This document shows, piece by piece, positions 61,326-64,000 of a stretch of 64,000 nucleotides of DNA (positions within the stretch are counted from its first letter, which is position 1; every line of letters begins with the position of its first letter). A program made the translations under genes and the position numbers. This DNA is from Zygaena filipendulae (lineage: Eukaryota; Arthropoda; Insecta; Lepidoptera; Zygaenidae): assembly GCA_907165275.2 (NCBI GenBank), contig OU015651.1, forward strand, positions 1,262,501-1,326,500. Reading direction: 5' to 3'. A model generated the notes under the pieces. The model was given only the letters and a program-made list of their open reading frames with translations. It was not told the origin of the DNA and made no database searches.

Positions 61326-62640
61326 GAAGATAATTTTAGCAGTCACACACGAGAATGCAATTAATGCATACATCAGTCTCACCTGTGTCACATTACAACA
61401 TTGATGTCACTAATCACTTTACAATAACTGTTTGATACATTGTAGTTCATACCAATGGAGTTTATAGAACATGCAATGAAACAAAAGCAGGAACAATGAT
61501 TCATGATTGATATTTAATGAAACAAAAGAAAAACAAAACAATGTTTTGTTTTTTTTTTTAATATTATCAAAAGACATTGTCAACTCTGTGATGATGTATT
61601 AATCTACCTACATGTACCTATCCAATTTTAACACTAACATGACAAAAATGGTTATCAACTCAAAAAAACATATTCACAGCTGGAATAAGGTCTTCCCAAG
61701 GATCCATGACGCAGATAACATGTTAACCCACAAAATTAATTTATTGATACAGAACACTTTATTGGGAGTTATAGAATGTATTTCAATAATGTATTTACCT
61801 TATTACATTGTTTAAATACCAATAAAATATTGAACATAAAAAAATGTTTACACAAAAGGGCGCTATAATTTTAAAACATGATTTACCAATATTTCTCCAG
61901 TGTGGGTGTGCTAACACTATTGCTAATCTATGACCATTTTTCATCTGTTTATAATCACATCAAGATGTGTTGTGTGCCTACCTATATTGATACAAGTCAT
62001 CAGTGATTAAATACAAATGTTTATCTGGAGTCTAGACCAAGTAGTGGGAAGAATAGCAAATAATATGACATAATCTAATTCTCCTAGCTCTCATAAGGCA
62101 CAGATAATATTATAATACTATAAAAGACGACTTAATTTTAGTTTTGGGGGTAGTACCTAACTAGTTCACCTATGTTATATACCATATAACCACCTATAAT
62201 ATGGAAGTATTTAAGTTCTAACATGCTAGAATTCTAGCCTTTGTGTCTCTAGTAGCTAGAGACACCAAAGGTGTGCAAAGTGGAGATAGCAAAATATTTT
62301 TTCCATTTACAGAAACTAGCTGTTGCTTGAACCTGTTGCTGTTGCTGTTGGTATTCAGAAACAGTGGTACTGTTGCAGCAATATCATAGTGATGGTGCAC
62401 TTTAACTTTCAAATTGACATTATTCAATTTCCTTGACTGCACTGATAGAAAAAAAAAAAAAAAAGCTGTGGTTGGACTGTGAAGATGGAAACTAAAAAAG
62501 TCATTTAGTTCTATTCATTATTTTATTATATTATGCACTTAAATAATTATGTAGGTATATATGCAGACATACAAAAATTATTTTTGGGTTTTGCTCTGAT
62601 AATAACACACTGCATATACAATCATCCTTACATCATAAAA

Positions 62641-62819
62641 CAAAGTCCTCTGCCACATTTGTCTGTCTGTTCGCGATAAACTCAAAAAATACTGAATGAA
62701 TTTTCATTCAGTTTTCACCAATAGATAGAGTGATTCACAAGGAAGTTACATATAGTTTATATTGGAGTTCCTGCAGGAACTCTGAAATTACCACGGACGA
62801 AACCGCAGGAGACAGCTAG
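62641..62819 (+). mobile_element. Helitron-like element
   Basis: Contains CTGTCTGTTCGCGATAAACT and TTTTCACCAATAGATAGAG, shared with a copy at about 24050-24235, and ends GGAGACAGCTAG before T. The hairpin is worn (ACCACGGACGAAACCGCAGG). Confidence 0.65.
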
Positions 62820-63942
62820 TGAAATATATTTTGATGTACACCTCAGACATGTACACACATATTATTCTTGGTTACAGTTTGTTATTGTACATGACTGTGT
62901 TGATATCAAATCTAATCACTTCATAATGATATCAAATAAATACCTGCAAGTAATGTTTGTTCTATTTCTAACTTTTAAGGTTTTCCCTATTTATTGATAA
63001 CTAGCTGTTCCTTGCAGTTCCACCAGTTTGAACTCTAGGATTCCCTTAGGAACTCCACACATATTATAATAATATATAAACCTTCCAGAAAAAGTAACAA
63101 TATTAAAAACCACATTAAAATTATTTTTTGCATAGTAAACCTACACAGACACATGAATGGCAACTTGGTTTTAATTAGGTACTATAAATTCAGACTTTCT
63201 ATTTAACATGCACAAAGCATTAAAAAAAAATGTTTCTTAATTTAATAGACTGTATTAAATGTTAAAGTTATTCCATGTAGAATTTCTTTCAGCACACCCA
63301 CAATAGGAAAACAGATTAGAATAGGCTGATTGGGTGTGCCTTAGTTAATTATATACAATATATAAAAATAATAATAATAGTATTTTAACATTACCTAACT
63401 ACATACATATAATTAGTTGACTACCATGTTTTAAGTTGCATAGAAGTATGAGTACCTATGATTATCAGAATTTGCTTTCTATCCTGTAAACAGAGCTAAG
63501 TAAAGGCCCTTTGAAACAAAAAGATTATCCACAAGGTGGGTCATGGGCATGGTATAACTAGTATACTTATTCCTTGGAGAGTATAACTGTTACATATTAA
63601 AAATTAGTAAGTGATAATGACATTGTACCTACCTACTCTAAAAAATTTTAAGAGATTGAATTGTGCCTGAAATAAAAAATAATGTAATTACAATAAGGAA
63701 ATGCTTTGACATACCTCAGGTCACCTCCAACCGCCTTGAAAATTATTTCTCTAATGCCAGTAACAATCCATAATATTACTATCTATATTTACTATCACAG
63801 GCGCTTGATTAAATAACGCAGTACTTATCAGACCATCAATGAAACTCCAATTCGACAGTGAACATTATCAACGAAATAAAATATTCACAATAATTCACAT
63901 GGCAATGGGCATTTGCTAATGATCTCAAAATGATAGCAAAGC

Positions 63943-63979
63943 CTCAGACGAAATAAAAATTTATTTTATTTCGTCTGAG
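63943..63979. repeat. Near-perfect palindrome CTCAGACGAAATAA
   Basis: 37-bp palindrome with the same arms as 13428-13486 but almost no loop. Confidence 0.7.
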
Positions 63980-64000
63980 AGCAAAGCAAATATAATTAGC

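Larger units (their letters stand above)
61326..64000. other. Gene-free repeat-rich flank
   Basis: No coding region supported. Contents: a segment at 61690-61935 that recurs at 25010-25250 (both contain AACATGTTAACCCACAAAAT and GGCGCTATAATTTTAAAAC), a Helitron-like element at 62641-62819 with CTAG end, a second worn Helitron piece near 63000, and the palindrome 63943-63979. The noncoding first exon and promoter of the copper transporter may lie here. Confidence 0.45.

Noticed and set aside
62218..62442. 74-codon minus-strand frame near the right end
   Set aside because: Asn- and Leu-rich with a CTGTTG microsatellite; no splice or domain support.

Overview
The window is eukaryotic, almost certainly a moth or butterfly (Lepidoptera). 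It shows GC-rich coding exons with GT-AG introns in AT-rich DNA, and a very dense load of transposons. Among them are short elements that start TC, end CTAG, carry a CCGCGG hairpin near the 3' end and sit between A and T: Helitron-like elements of the kind common in lepidopteran genomes. I cannot name the species.

Four host genes could be rebuilt exon by exon, all with consistent splice phases. RPF1, a Brix-domain 60S assembly factor, lies on the minus strand at 10928-7393 (6 exons, 283 aa). EFTUD2/Snu114, the U5 snRNP GTPase, lies on the minus strand at 40823-13662 (16 exons, 986 aa). NOC4, a 40S assembly factor, lies on the plus strand at 41543-47647 (10 exons, 520 aa). An SLC31/Ctr copper transporter lies on the minus strand at 60261-53259 (6 exons, 218 aa), with a phase-compatible alternative last exon at 52818-52286. 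EFTUD2 and NOC4 are divergently arranged, about 0.7 kb apart. RPF1, NOC4 and EFTUD2 are housekeeping genes for ribosome or spliceosome assembly; the transporter is functionally unrelated to them.

Region by region. 1-4343 is a Ty3/Gypsy element cut by the window edge. 4.4-7.4 kb has no gene, only a palindromic repeat. 7.4-10.9 kb is RPF1. 11.7-13.4 kb is a terminal-inverted-repeat element with a CR1-type LINE fragment inside. 13.7-40.8 kb is EFTUD2, whose introns hold a second Gypsy copy (15384-19315, identical-looking LTRs, an in-frame gag-integrase fusion ORF), a nearly full-length LINE with RNase H (33603-39187, 13-bp target duplication), a 300-bp GGTGT array, and many MITEs, SINEs and Helitrons. 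41.5-47.6 kb is NOC4, with Helitrons pressed against exon 7 and a 21-bp minisatellite after exon 9. 48.9-49.6 kb is a PIF/Harbinger-like element. 52.3-60.3 kb is the copper transporter. 60.3-64 kb holds repeats only.

The most notable points are the gag-integrase derivative, the two alternative cysteine-rich tails of the copper transporter, a family of about eight MITEs carrying paired TGACGTCA sites, layered insertions that give a relative order of transposon activity, and the Helitron-flanked NOC4 exon. All sequence comparisons were made by eye; no database was searched.
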